Below, piece after piece: positions 17,178-25,804 of a stretch of DNA of 64,000 nt; position 1 is the first letter of the stretch, and each line of letters starts with the position of its first letter. The notes under the pieces are model-generated. The model made no database searches, was not told the origin of the DNA, and saw only the letters and a program-made list of their open reading frames with translations. Origin of the DNA: Marisalimonas sp016777705 (GTDB lineage Bacteria; Pseudomonadota; Alphaproteobacteria; Puniceispirillales; Marisalimonadaceae); the NCBI RefSeq assembly GCF_047717795.1, contig NZ_CP159808.1:1922001-1986000 (forward strand). The letters run 5' to 3'. Both the position numbers and the translations under genes were made by a program.

Positions 17178-18743
17178 ATGAGTAATAAAATTGAACCTAA
17201 AGAAGCTAAAAGCTGGCTTTCTGATGGTAAAGAAATTGCATTTATTGACATCAGAGAATTAGGTCAACATACAGCAGGACATCCTTTTTTTTCTATCTCA
17301 ATACCATTTAGCGTTTTTGAATTTAGTTTAGAAACACTTGTTCCTAACAAAAAAACACGATTAATCCTTATGGATAATGATAATGAAATTTCAAACTTTG
17401 TTTGTAAAAAAGCTGTTTCAATGGGTTATTTAAATGTATTTGTAATTGAAGGTGGAATCAAACGGTGGACAAAAGAAGGGTTTAATTTGTTTGACGGAAT
17501 AAATGTACCAAGCAAAACTTTTGGTGAATTAATAGAAAAAAATTGTCATACCCCTTCAATAACAGCGAAAGAACTTCACGAAAAACAATCTAACAATCAA
17601 AACTGTGTTGTGATTGATGGTAGACCTTTTGATGAATATAAAAAGATGAGCATTCCCAATAGTATATGTTGTCCAAATGCAGAGTTAGCTCTAAGGCTAC
17701 CTTCATATATCAATGATGAAAATACAGAAATAGTTATAAATTGTGCTGGCAGAACCAGATCTATCATAGGAGCACAAACACTAATTGAGTTTGGGCTAAA
17801 CAACACTATCAAAGCTCTAGAAAATGGAACTCAAGGGTGGTTTTTGTCTAATCTTAATTTAGACCACAATAAGAACAATATAATTGATGCTTTACAAACT
17901 GATCAACAGATTAAAAAATTAAAAGAAAAGGCCTTACACTTAATCAATAAAAATAATATTAAAGTAATTGATGTAGCGAAGACTCAGAAATTAATAGATG
18001 AAACAAATACGTCTACCTTTTTATTTGATGTAACTGATAATCTAGAGAAAAAAAATGTTAATGTAATTCCAAACGTACCAGGAGGACAACTTGTTCAAGC
18101 AACTGATAAATATATTGGTGTTTGGAATTCAAATGTCATTTTAATTGATGATGGAGATTTAATTAGAGCTGGAACTACAGCAATGTGGTTAAAAAAAATG
18201 AATTTTAAGGTCTTTATTTTGAAAGATGGAATTTCAAAAGTTTCAAAATTAAAATTAAGATATCATCATAATCATAAAGAAGAAAATTTGGATATTTTAA
18301 ATATTGATAACTTAATCAGCTCAAAAAATGTCACTTTATTTGATATTAGATCAAGTCAGGATTATTTGAAAACTAGGCTAAAAAAATCGATTTGGTTAAA
18401 CCGATCAGAAATTTTTAAGCATAGTATGCATAAAAATAATAAAATTATAATAATCACGGATGACTTAAAAAAAGCTTTTTTAATCAAAAAAGATATTCAA
18501 GATGAAAACAAAGATTGTTGGATAATGGTTTATAAATGGTCAAATGATGATTTAGTGAAACATCCTGATATTTTTGATCAAACAACAAAAAAATTAATCA
18601 AAAAGAAACATATTGATTTTAACTTTCATACCTATAAAAGGCACGAAGGAAGTAAATCGCACGCAGAGCAATATTTGAAATGGGAAACCGACTTAGTTGA
18701 CAAGATGGATGAACAGGAATTGTCATTTTTTAATATATTTTAA
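17178..18743 (+). CDS. Multi-module rhodanese-like protein (four rhodanese folds, one catalytic cysteine)
   Basis: A 521-residue protein that can be read as four consecutive rhodanese modules, at about residues 5-105, 115-225, 255-350 and 370-455. Only module 2 has the active-site loop with cysteine (VINCAGRTRS, C189). The equivalent loops of modules 1, 3 and 4 read LMDNDNE, LIDDGDLIRAG and IITDDLKK, with aspartate or asparagine where the cysteine should be. Such proteins move sulfane sulfur. The gene is divergent from the TPP-enzyme gene, 86 bp apart, and convergent with the beta-helix protein. Cytoplasmic; no signal peptide. Confidence 0.85.
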   Translation: MSNKIEPKEAKSWLSDGKEIAFIDIRELGQHTAGHPFFSISIPFSVFEFSLETLVPNKKTRLILMDNDNEISNFVCKKAVSMGYLNVFVIEGGIKRWTKEGFNLFDGINVPSKTFGELIEKNCHTPSITAKELHEKQSNNQNCVVIDGRPFDEYKKMSIPNSICCPNAELALRLPSYINDENTEIVINCAGRTRSIIGAQTLIEFGLNNTIKALENGTQGWFLSNLNLDHNKNNIIDALQTDQQIKKLKEKALHLINKNNIKVIDVAKTQKLIDETNTSTFLFDVTDNLEKKNVNVIPNVPGGQLVQATDKYIGVWNSNVILIDDGDLIRAGTTAMWLKKMNFKVFILKDGISKVSKLKLRYHHNHKEENLDILNIDNLISSKNVTLFDIRSSQDYLKTRLKKSIWLNRSEIFKHSMHKNNKIIIITDDLKKAFLIKKDIQDENKDCWIMVYKWSNDDLVKHPDIFDQTTKKLIKKKHIDFNFHTYKRHEGSKSHAEQYLKWETDLVDKMDEQELSFFNIF

Positions 18744-18760
18744 ATTTTGATAAACTTAAT

Positions 18761-19315
18761 TTACCATTTACCGACAGAACCAACTGAACCCTGACTTTCT
18801 TCTCCATTCAGAGGCTTTATGTTAGACCTTTTAATATTGTCTAAATTTGTACCTTCTATTCTTAGCAATCTTACAGGGTCTTTCCTGACTGGAGAATGTA
18901 CATCACCTATATTATAAAAATGAACGTCGCCTGTTGTCATTAGATAAGTTTTACTAGGTTTTACATATATAACATCATCTGAAGATTTTTCTTGAATAAT
19001 ATCCCAATCAGTCATTTCAGTTTCTCCAGATGCTTGTCCATATATAGCCCAACTTGGCCCGTGGTCATGAGGGAAACCTATCGCTTCATTTGCATAAACG
19101 TGACCACAAATACAAAAACCCGTATCTTGATCTTCATAAAGTATTTGTCTAGCCGACTCATCTTCTAATCTATCAGGGAGGTTCTGAACTACAAAATTTT
19201 GATCCATTAAAGCTTTAGAAACAAAATAACATATCTTATCAGATCCATCTGGGATTCTATTATTAGCAATTATTTCTTTTATATCAGCTGCAAGGTCATT
19301 TAACGTATAAGGCAC
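18761..19315 (-). CDS. Double-stranded beta-helix (cupin-like) protein resembling thiol dioxygenases
   Basis: A 184-residue protein with a good AGGAGG ribosome site before its ATG. The central sequence GFPHDHGPSWAIYGQASGETEMTDW has an H-x-H metal-binding pair followed by the G..SGETE strand seen in cysteine-dioxygenase-like cupins, and DVHFYNIGDVHSP offers the third histidine. I place it in the predicted metal-dependent double-stranded beta-helix group (COG5553-like), related in fold to cysteine and 3-mercaptopropionate dioxygenases. Substrate not assignable. It is the gene after the DapA-like lyase in a minus-strand operon. Confidence 0.7.
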   Translation of the reverse strand: MPYTLNDLAADIKEIIANNRIPDGSDKICYFVSKALMDQNFVVQNLPDRLEDESARQILYEDQDTGFCICGHVYANEAIGFPHDHGPSWAIYGQASGETEMTDWDIIQEKSSDDVIYVKPSKTYLMTTGDVHFYNIGDVHSPVRKDPVRLLRIEGTNLDNIKRSNIKPLNGEESQGSVGSVGKW

Positions 19316-19355
19316 ATATTCCTCCTAATAAAATCTTATAAATAAGCTTACTTTT

Positions 19356-20273
19356 TTATTTTCCCCAATTCAAGGCTACAGGAGTAAATGTTCTAACCAA
19401 TTTTATTAAACCAGCTTTTGTATTTTCTTCTAAAGGAGGAATTGGATGTCTACAAAAGTCAGAACTTATTACTCCACCCTCCTTCATAATTACTTTTGCA
19501 GCTCTAAATCCACACTGTCTATTTTCATAATTTATCATAGGTAAAATATTATTATACTGATTTTCAGCTTTCTCAATTTGACCATCTAGGTAGTCCATAA
19601 CTACAGGCCTTATTAAATCTGGAATCATTGCTGAACTCATATTACCAGTTGCGCCAGCTTCCAAGTCTGCGAACAATGTTATTCCTTCTTCTCCATCGAA
19701 AGGTCCTTCAATAACATTTCCACCCTCTTTTATAAGCACTCTTAACTTTGCAGCGGCCTGGGCGCATTCAATCTTAAAACACTTAACCATCTCAATTTCT
19801 TTTGCCATTTTTATTAAAAGAGGGACAGGCAAGTCAACACCTGACAATGGAGCATCTTGAACCATAATAGTTACACCTGCTTCACCTACTTTACAAAACT
19901 GTTCAAAGGTTTGCTGAGGTGTTCCTTTCATTAATGCTCCATGATATGGAGCCATCATCATTATCATTTCACCACCTAAAGCCTTAACAAGCTTAGCTCG
20001 CGATAGTGCAATGTCTGTTGAGAAATGGCTTACTGTGGTTATAACAGGTACTCTTCCTGCAACGTGTTCAATACACAATTTTGTTAATATTTCTCTTTCT
20101 TCATCTGATAATAAAAATTGCTCTGAATAATTTGCCAAAATACAAATACCATCAACCTTCTGATCAACCATACAGTCAATAACTCTTTTCATTCCGTCTT
20201 TATCTACTTCACCATTTGGTTTAAAAGGTGTTGGAGCAACAGGCCAGCAACCCTTGAATGCATTATTAGCCAT
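19356..20273 (-). CDS. DapA/N-acetylneuraminate lyase superfamily aldolase or dehydratase
   Basis: A 305-residue (beta/alpha)8 class I aldolase. PVAPTPFKPNGEVD opens the fold as in DapA, and KCFKIEC contains the probable Schiff-base lysine (K167). The tyrosine of DapA (Y133 in E. coli, usual 'YN.P') is replaced in VQDAPLSGVDLP, so it is not a true dihydrodipicolinate synthase. That pattern fits the sugar-acid dehydratase branch (2-keto-3-deoxy-L-arabonate dehydratase-like) or an unknown 2-oxo acid lyase. The ATG is preceded by AAAGGA. It lies between an AMP-forming ligase and the cupin-like gene on the same strand. Confidence 0.82.
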   Translation of the reverse strand: MANNAFKGCWPVAPTPFKPNGEVDKDGMKRVIDCMVDQKVDGICILANYSEQFLLSDEEREILTKLCIEHVAGRVPVITTVSHFSTDIALSRAKLVKALGGEMIMMMAPYHGALMKGTPQQTFEQFCKVGEAGVTIMVQDAPLSGVDLPVPLLIKMAKEIEMVKCFKIECAQAAAKLRVLIKEGGNVIEGPFDGEEGITLFADLEAGATGNMSSAMIPDLIRPVVMDYLDGQIEKAENQYNNILPMINYENRQCGFRAAKVIMKEGGVISSDFCRHPIPPLEENTKAGLIKLVRTFTPVALNWGK

Positions 20274-20310
20274 TAAAATTCCTTTTTATAGTTATGTTAA
20301 GATATGATAA

Positions 20311-21891
20311 TTAAATATTTTTATTTTGCCAAGTATCTATAGTAACACCATCTTCTCTTAATTTATTTTTCTGAATTTTACCAGTTTGTGTTTTTGGAAA
20401 ATCCTCCATAATTCTAATATATTTTGGTATAGCAAATGTTGCTAAATTTTTTTTGGCTTGATTTAATAAATCATTGTAATCAATTGACGTGTTATCATTT
20501 TTCATCAAAGCAACCATCACTTCATCTTCCATTCCCTCGCCACCTTTTGCAGGTATAGCATAAGCTGCCGCTTCAGTTATGTTTGGAATTTCTAAAAATG
20601 CCTGTTCAACTTCATATGAAGAAATATTTTCACCGCGCCTTCTAATACAATCTTTAATTCTATCTACAAAAGTAAAGTTGCCTGATATATCTTTGATTCC
20701 GGCATCGCCAGTATGAAACCAAAAATTTCTCCATGTCTCAATTGTTTTATCTGGCATACCCATATAACCTGACATAAAGCCAAAGGGTTGTTTTGGTCTA
20801 ACTACAATTTCACCAACTTCTCCGTCCTTTATTGGCGCATCAGTTTCTGGATCTCTTATCTCAACTTCAAAATATTTATGATATAATTTCCCACATTTAC
20901 CATCTCCTTTTTCATTAATTAGACCATATAATGGAATATTTACTTCTGTCATTCCATATAAAGGCAACACATCCTTAACGCCAAACCTATCTCTAAAAAC
21001 TCGTTCAGGTTCACTAGGAAGAGGCGCTGAACCAATTAATATTAAATCGTGATCTTTATCCTTTTCTGATGGTGGTTGAGCTGTAATAAAAGCAGCAATT
21101 GCCCCTAACATATTTGTATGCGTTACGTTGTATTTTCTAATATCATTTAGCCAATTAGAAGCAGAAAAACGTGATTTAATTATTGCTTTAGATCCAACCA
21201 TAATACATGCTAAAAGTTGCATAAATAGACCATTAGCATGGAACAAAGGTAAAGAAATATAAAAAATATGATTGTGATCTAATTTATAATTTTCAATTGT
21301 ACCAACAGCAAATAAAACACAATGTGCATTTGGCATTAAAACTCCTTTGGAGGGACCCGAAGTTCCACTTGTAAACATTGTACATACTTCATCGCTAATC
21401 TTACCATGATAGACGTCTGTTTCTAAAATCATTCCAGTTGATTTAAGCTCAGAACAATTAAAGGCTTTAATTTTTATTTTTTTTTCTTGAACTAATTGGG
21501 CAACATCTTCGTAACAAACATCACTAACTATTATAACATTTGAATTTGCCAACCTAATTTGATGATGAAGAACACTTCCTTTAAGCGCTGTATTTAAAGC
21601 AACAAACATAACTCCAAGAAAACTTGAAGCAACCCAATAAGGTATAAAATCTATTGGATCATCTATCATAATAGTAACAGTATCTCCTTGCTTAATACTT
21701 AAATCCTTTAATATTTTTGCTTTTTCAAAAGCTATATTTTTTAAATCATCAAATGACCATTCTCGTCCATCTACAAATTGTATGATTTTCTTTTTTGGAT
21801 GTTGTTTACATTGATTTAAAATAATCTCTGAAATTATCCAGTGATTACTATTGTCTATATTTTGGTATAAGAAAGGATTAACTTTATTCAT
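20311..21891 (-). CDS. AMP-forming acyl-CoA ligase (crotonobetaine/carnitine-CoA ligase-like)
   Basis: A 526-residue ANL-superfamily ligase. The P-loop-like motif is MFTSGTSGPSKGVL, the A5 motif is LPLYGMTEVNIP, and the C-terminal domain has HTGDAG, RIKDCIRRRGENISSYEVE and the catalytic lysine in TGKIQKNKLR. The RRRGENISSYEVE hinge is common in the CaiC-like group. It activates a carboxylic acid with ATP and CoA; the acid is unknown. It lies 13 bp downstream of the alpha/beta hydrolase gene and 37 bp upstream of the DapA-like gene, so the three are likely co-transcribed. Confidence 0.88.
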   Translation of the reverse strand: MNKVNPFLYQNIDNSNHWIISEIILNQCKQHPKKKIIQFVDGREWSFDDLKNIAFEKAKILKDLSIKQGDTVTIMIDDPIDFIPYWVASSFLGVMFVALNTALKGSVLHHQIRLANSNVIIVSDVCYEDVAQLVQEKKIKIKAFNCSELKSTGMILETDVYHGKISDEVCTMFTSGTSGPSKGVLMPNAHCVLFAVGTIENYKLDHNHIFYISLPLFHANGLFMQLLACIMVGSKAIIKSRFSASNWLNDIRKYNVTHTNMLGAIAAFITAQPPSEKDKDHDLILIGSAPLPSEPERVFRDRFGVKDVLPLYGMTEVNIPLYGLINEKGDGKCGKLYHKYFEVEIRDPETDAPIKDGEVGEIVVRPKQPFGFMSGYMGMPDKTIETWRNFWFHTGDAGIKDISGNFTFVDRIKDCIRRRGENISSYEVEQAFLEIPNITEAAAYAIPAKGGEGMEDEVMVALMKNDNTSIDYNDLLNQAKKNLATFAIPKYIRIMEDFPKTQTGKIQKNKLREDGVTIDTWQNKNI

Positions 21892-21904
21892 TAAGTAGGC
21901 ACCT

Positions 21905-22702
21905 TTAATTTAATTTTCTTAGATAAGAAGAAATAAATATATTAAGTTCTTTTGGCCTTTCTGCTTGTAAAAAATGACCGCAATCTAAAATCTTTAAATC
22001 GCAATTATCAAGAAGATCAACAAATTTTTGTCCTGATTTCAACGGGGTCATTTGATCAAATTTTGCCAACACAGCTAACGTTGGTATATCAATACTTTCT
22101 GCAGCTTCTATTCCTGCATCATATTTATTACATGCTTCCAAGTCTATCTTAAGAATTTTATCATTATTCATATTCATTATATTAAAGCCTTCACCAAAGT
22201 GGGCATGACCAGGCATATTGTTAGTAAACATAGCGCCGTCTTTTCCATGCCCCCATGTTACCATCATTTTATAGGCTTTCTTAAAATCTTTTGAAGCTAG
22301 ATCGATTAAAAATTGATTAACAGGTATAATATTAGAACCTGCTATGAAAATTAAACCCTTTAATAATTTTGGATGATTCTTATTTAATTCTAATCCAGTT
22401 AAGCATCCTTGAGAATGACCTAAATAAACAACGTCATTTAAATTTAATTCTTTAAATAAATCAAATATCCACTCAGCACTTTCCTCAATTGAAATACATG
22501 GTTTACCCTCAGAAAAGCCATGGCCAGGCAAATCAGGTATAATTACTGAATACCCCTTATTGGCAAAATATCTAGATTGTTGAACAAAACTTAAATGATT
22601 TTGGCCTGAACCATGGATGAAACAAAGAGTGGTTTTATTTTTATCTACCTTTTTCCCACCAGTGTTAATGTATGTTTTAAAACCTTTAAAATTAATAAAC
22701 AT
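21905..22702 (-). CDS. Alpha/beta hydrolase
   Basis: A 265-residue single-domain hydrolase. The oxyanion region is FIHGSGQNHLSF, the nucleophile elbow is LGHSQG (S97), the acid is D216 in AKFDQMTPL, and the histidine is H243 in LDCGHFLQAERP, a complete triad. No signal peptide, so it is cytoplasmic. It could be an esterase, thioesterase or C-C hydrolase. It is 12 bp downstream of metY in the same operon, an arrangement that also recalls homoserine O-acyltransferase-fold partners, but the HGSGQ start is not that of MetX. Confidence 0.88.
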   Translation of the reverse strand: MFINFKGFKTYINTGGKKVDKNKTTLCFIHGSGQNHLSFVQQSRYFANKGYSVIIPDLPGHGFSEGKPCISIEESAEWIFDLFKELNLNDVVYLGHSQGCLTGLELNKNHPKLLKGLIFIAGSNIIPVNQFLIDLASKDFKKAYKMMVTWGHGKDGAMFTNNMPGHAHFGEGFNIMNMNNDKILKIDLEACNKYDAGIEAAESIDIPTLAVLAKFDQMTPLKSGQKFVDLLDNCDLKILDCGHFLQAERPKELNIFISSYLRKLN

Positions 22703-22714
22703 TAGATTACATCC

Positions 22715-24010
22715 CTACTTTATTAATTTTGATACAGCACGAAATCCTTTTTCAAAGTCTTTCTTTATGTCGTCTATATCTTCTAAACCTACAGATAGTC
22801 TAATCATATCCTCAGTCAAACCAGATACTTTCATTGCCTCCGCACTAAGATGAGAATGGGTTGTACTACCCGGATGAATTAATAAAGTTTTTGCATCTCC
22901 TACATTTGCTAAATGGGACGCTAACTGAACAGATTCTATAAAAGTTTGTCCTGCCTTTCGTCCACCTTTAATACCAAAAACCACTACTGAGCCAGAACCT
23001 TTAGGAAGGATTTTTTTTGCAACTAAATGATCAGGATGGGTTTCAAGGTCTGGATGCTTTACCCATTCAACCAATTCATGATCTTGAAGAAAAGATAATA
23101 GTTCGTGAGTATTTTCCATATGTTTTTTCATTCTTAAAGGTAAGGTTTCGATGCCTTGCATTAAATAAAAAGCATTTGTGGGAGAAATAGAAGGACCAAA
23201 ATTATACATACCCTCAGCCCTTATTTTCATTGTCAAAGCGGCGGGACCAAATTCTTCCCAAAAACTTATGCCACCTAAAGCAAAATGATCTCCAGAAATA
23301 GTAGGAAACTTTTCTTTATCACCCCAATCAAAGTTACCACCATTAACTACAGCTCCGCCAATAGCTATTCCGTGCCCACCTAGCCACTTAGTAAGAGAGT
23401 GAATTATTATGTTGGCTCCATGAGCAAATGGTTGCATTAAAAATGGAGTATTAAATGTCGCGTCTAAAACTAGAGGTACACCCTTGTTTTTACATATTTT
23501 TGCAATGGTTGGGACATCCATTATGTCTAAGCCAGGATTACCAATGACCTCACCAAAAACCATTTTTGTATTTGGTTTTATAGCTTTTTCAATGGCATCA
23601 GGATCGTTAGGATCAACAAAATCTGTGGTTACTCCAAATCTTGGCATAGTATGTTGAAGTAAATTGATGTTAGCTCCGTACATTTTACTAGAAGCCACAA
23701 TATGATCACCCTTACTGCATAAAGCTGTTACAACTAAGTGCATAGCCGCCATACCACTTGAACATGCAATGGCGCTAGATCCACCCTCTAATGCAGCTAG
23801 TCTCTGCTCTAACGCAGCAACTGTAGGGTTAGATATTCTAGAATATAAATGTCCCCCAATTTCCATATTATATAGAGCTGCGGCCTCTTCTGTATCTTTA
23901 AATACATAAGAAGTTGTTTGATAAATGGGTACTGCACGTGATCCCGTCTCTTTGTCAGGAGTATGGCCTGCATGCAGAGAAAGCGTATCAAACTTATAAT
24001 TTTCACTCAT
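22715..24010 (-). CDS. metY: O-acetylhomoserine aminocarboxypropyltransferase (sulfhydrylase)
   Basis: A 431-residue Cys/Met-metabolism PLP enzyme of MetY length. SLHAGHTPDKETGSRAVPIYQTTSY opens the protein as in MetY, and the Schiff-base lysine is K208 in HSLTKWLGGHGIA. HPGSTTHSHL near the C-terminus is the family's substrate-carboxylate motif. It makes homocysteine from O-acetylhomoserine and sulfide, or methionine if methanethiol is the sulfur source. An AAGGAA site precedes the ATG. A second copy, fused to a CoA-binding domain, is at 48677-50482. Confidence 0.93.
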   Translation of the reverse strand: MSENYKFDTLSLHAGHTPDKETGSRAVPIYQTTSYVFKDTEEAAALYNMEIGGHLYSRISNPTVAALEQRLAALEGGSSAIACSSGMAAMHLVVTALCSKGDHIVASSKMYGANINLLQHTMPRFGVTTDFVDPNDPDAIEKAIKPNTKMVFGEVIGNPGLDIMDVPTIAKICKNKGVPLVLDATFNTPFLMQPFAHGANIIIHSLTKWLGGHGIAIGGAVVNGGNFDWGDKEKFPTISGDHFALGGISFWEEFGPAALTMKIRAEGMYNFGPSISPTNAFYLMQGIETLPLRMKKHMENTHELLSFLQDHELVEWVKHPDLETHPDHLVAKKILPKGSGSVVVFGIKGGRKAGQTFIESVQLASHLANVGDAKTLLIHPGSTTHSHLSAEAMKVSGLTEDMIRLSVGLEDIDDIKKDFEKGFRAVSKLIK

Positions 24011-24080
24011 AATAATTCCTTCAATTTATAATCAATTTGGTAAATACGTTAAAATCAAATCAACTGATAATATCATAATA

Positions 24081-25721
24081 CTATTTATTATTTTCTCTAA
24101 GTTTTTTTCGAATAATTTTTCCAGTCGTTGTCATGGGCAGCTCTTTTATAAATTCAATGATACGAGGGTATTCATGTGCTGCTAATTTCAACTTTACTAA
24201 ATTTTTTATACTTTCCTTTAATTTATTGTTTTGACTTAAAACATTAGCTTTATCACTTGGAATTACGAATGCTTTGATTATGTTTCCACGTACCTGGTCA
24301 GGAACACCAATAACACCTACCATTTCAACTTCAGGATGTGAAAGAATGCAATCCTCAATCTCACTGGGCCCAACTCTATAACCTGAAGTGTTAATTATAT
24401 CATCCTCTCGGCCTTTGAAAAAATAGTAACCTTCATCATCCCTATAAGCAAAGTCCCCTGTATAAAGCCAACCATTCACAACTTTTTTCTGTGTTTCTTG
24501 ATCATTTTCCCAGTATTTAAGAAAAGCAACTGGTGAATTTGATTTGACAATTATTTCACCATCTACGCCAGGTTCTGAAACAAAATTTCCTTTATGGTTC
24601 ATCAGTCTAACATCATGCCCAGGAACAGGTTTTCCAATAGAACCTTGTTTTGCTGGCATTAATAAACGACTATTAGATATAGTTAAATTACACTCTGTTT
24701 GACCATAAAATTCATTAATACCAACCCCAAGAATTTCTTTGCCCCATTCTAATAACTCTTCTCCTAATGCTTCTCCTCCAGACCCAACAGTTCTAAGATT
24801 CAAATTATTTAATTTTTGAGATGGCTTAAAAGACTTCATTATTTTTAAAGCAGTAGGAGGTAAGAAAGTATTTTTAATCTTCAGTTGAGATAACAAAGAA
24901 AAGGTAAATTCAGGATCAAATTTCTTAGATCTATAACTTACCACAGGAATCCCGAAGTACCATGCTGGAAGTAGAACATCAAATAAACCGCCTATCCACG
25001 CCCAGTCAGCAGGTGTCCAAAATAGATCTGTTACTGGTTCAGATGATGATAAAAAATGATGAGGGATCTCTACACCAGGAATATGACCTAGTAAAGCTCT
25101 ATGTGGTAGCAACGCACCTTTTGGGCCGCCAGTAGTCCCTGAAGTATATATAATAATACCAGGGTCTTTTGCTTGAGTTGTCTTTGTTATATAATTATCT
25201 GATGCTTTTTCTAGCAAGTTGTGAAAGCTTAATATATTTGCTTCATCTTTATTTACATCAATACATAGAATTAATTTTAAATATGGGAGTTTGTTGAAAA
25301 TTTCCTTTATTTTATCAAGTCCCATTTGATCGCAAATGACTACCGAAGCTCTTGAATTCATTAAACGATAGTATAAAGCCTCAACACCAAATAAATTGAA
25401 CAAAGGAATTGAAATTCTTCCTGTTTTAAAACATGCCATATGAGAAATTGCGGTTTCAGGGCATTGACCTAAAACAATACCAACTCTAGCATTACTATCT
25501 AACTGAAAATGGTCAAAAACATTAGCCAGCTTGTTTGAGTATTTTTTTATATCCGCAAAAGACCAATTTTGTATTTTCCCATTATCTAAAACATCTATCA
25601 AAGCAGTTCTGTTTTGATACTCTTTTTTATCTATAGTGCTCGTAGCAATATTAAAATGTGATGGAATATTCCATTTAAAGCTTTTATATAAATGATCATA
25701 ATTATTTGATTTTAACAGCAT
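24081..25721 (-). CDS. AMP-forming acyl-CoA synthetase (acetyl/medium-chain ACS-like)
   Basis: A 546-residue ANL ligase. IIYTSGTTGGPKGALLPHRAL is the nucleotide loop, NEFYGQTECNL is motif A5, and YTGDFAYRDDEGYYFFKGREDDIINTSGYRVGPSEIEDC is the hinge of the acetyl-CoA/medium-chain branch. TTTGKIIRKKLRE holds the catalytic lysine. WTPADWAWIGGL is also typical of that branch. It is separated from metY by about 70 bp and is the first gene of the minus-strand run. The substrate is likely a short carboxylic acid. Confidence 0.9.
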   Translation of the reverse strand: MLLKSNNYDHLYKSFKWNIPSHFNIATSTIDKKEYQNRTALIDVLDNGKIQNWSFADIKKYSNKLANVFDHFQLDSNARVGIVLGQCPETAISHMACFKTGRISIPLFNLFGVEALYYRLMNSRASVVICDQMGLDKIKEIFNKLPYLKLILCIDVNKDEANILSFHNLLEKASDNYITKTTQAKDPGIIIYTSGTTGGPKGALLPHRALLGHIPGVEIPHHFLSSSEPVTDLFWTPADWAWIGGLFDVLLPAWYFGIPVVSYRSKKFDPEFTFSLLSQLKIKNTFLPPTALKIMKSFKPSQKLNNLNLRTVGSGGEALGEELLEWGKEILGVGINEFYGQTECNLTISNSRLLMPAKQGSIGKPVPGHDVRLMNHKGNFVSEPGVDGEIIVKSNSPVAFLKYWENDQETQKKVVNGWLYTGDFAYRDDEGYYFFKGREDDIINTSGYRVGPSEIEDCILSHPEVEMVGVIGVPDQVRGNIIKAFVIPSDKANVLSQNNKLKESIKNLVKLKLAAHEYPRIIEFIKELPMTTTGKIIRKKLRENNK

Positions 25722-25804
25722 CTACTTCTCAAAATTATAATTACTTAAGGGTTGTTTATATTAATAAAATTATTTAAATTAATTTAAGACTAATTAAATG
25801 TTAA

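Noticed and set aside
24011..24080. SAM riboswitch upstream of metY (a gattttaacg stretch was noted on the minus strand)
   Set aside because: The gap is only 70 bp and lacks the flanking helix and conserved core of SAM-II or SAM-V as far as I can recall; no support for a call.
25774..25787. Perfect 14-bp palindrome TTAAATTAATTTAA before the indolepyruvate oxidoreductase gene
   Set aside because: It is made of A and T only in very AT-rich DNA, so chance is likely.
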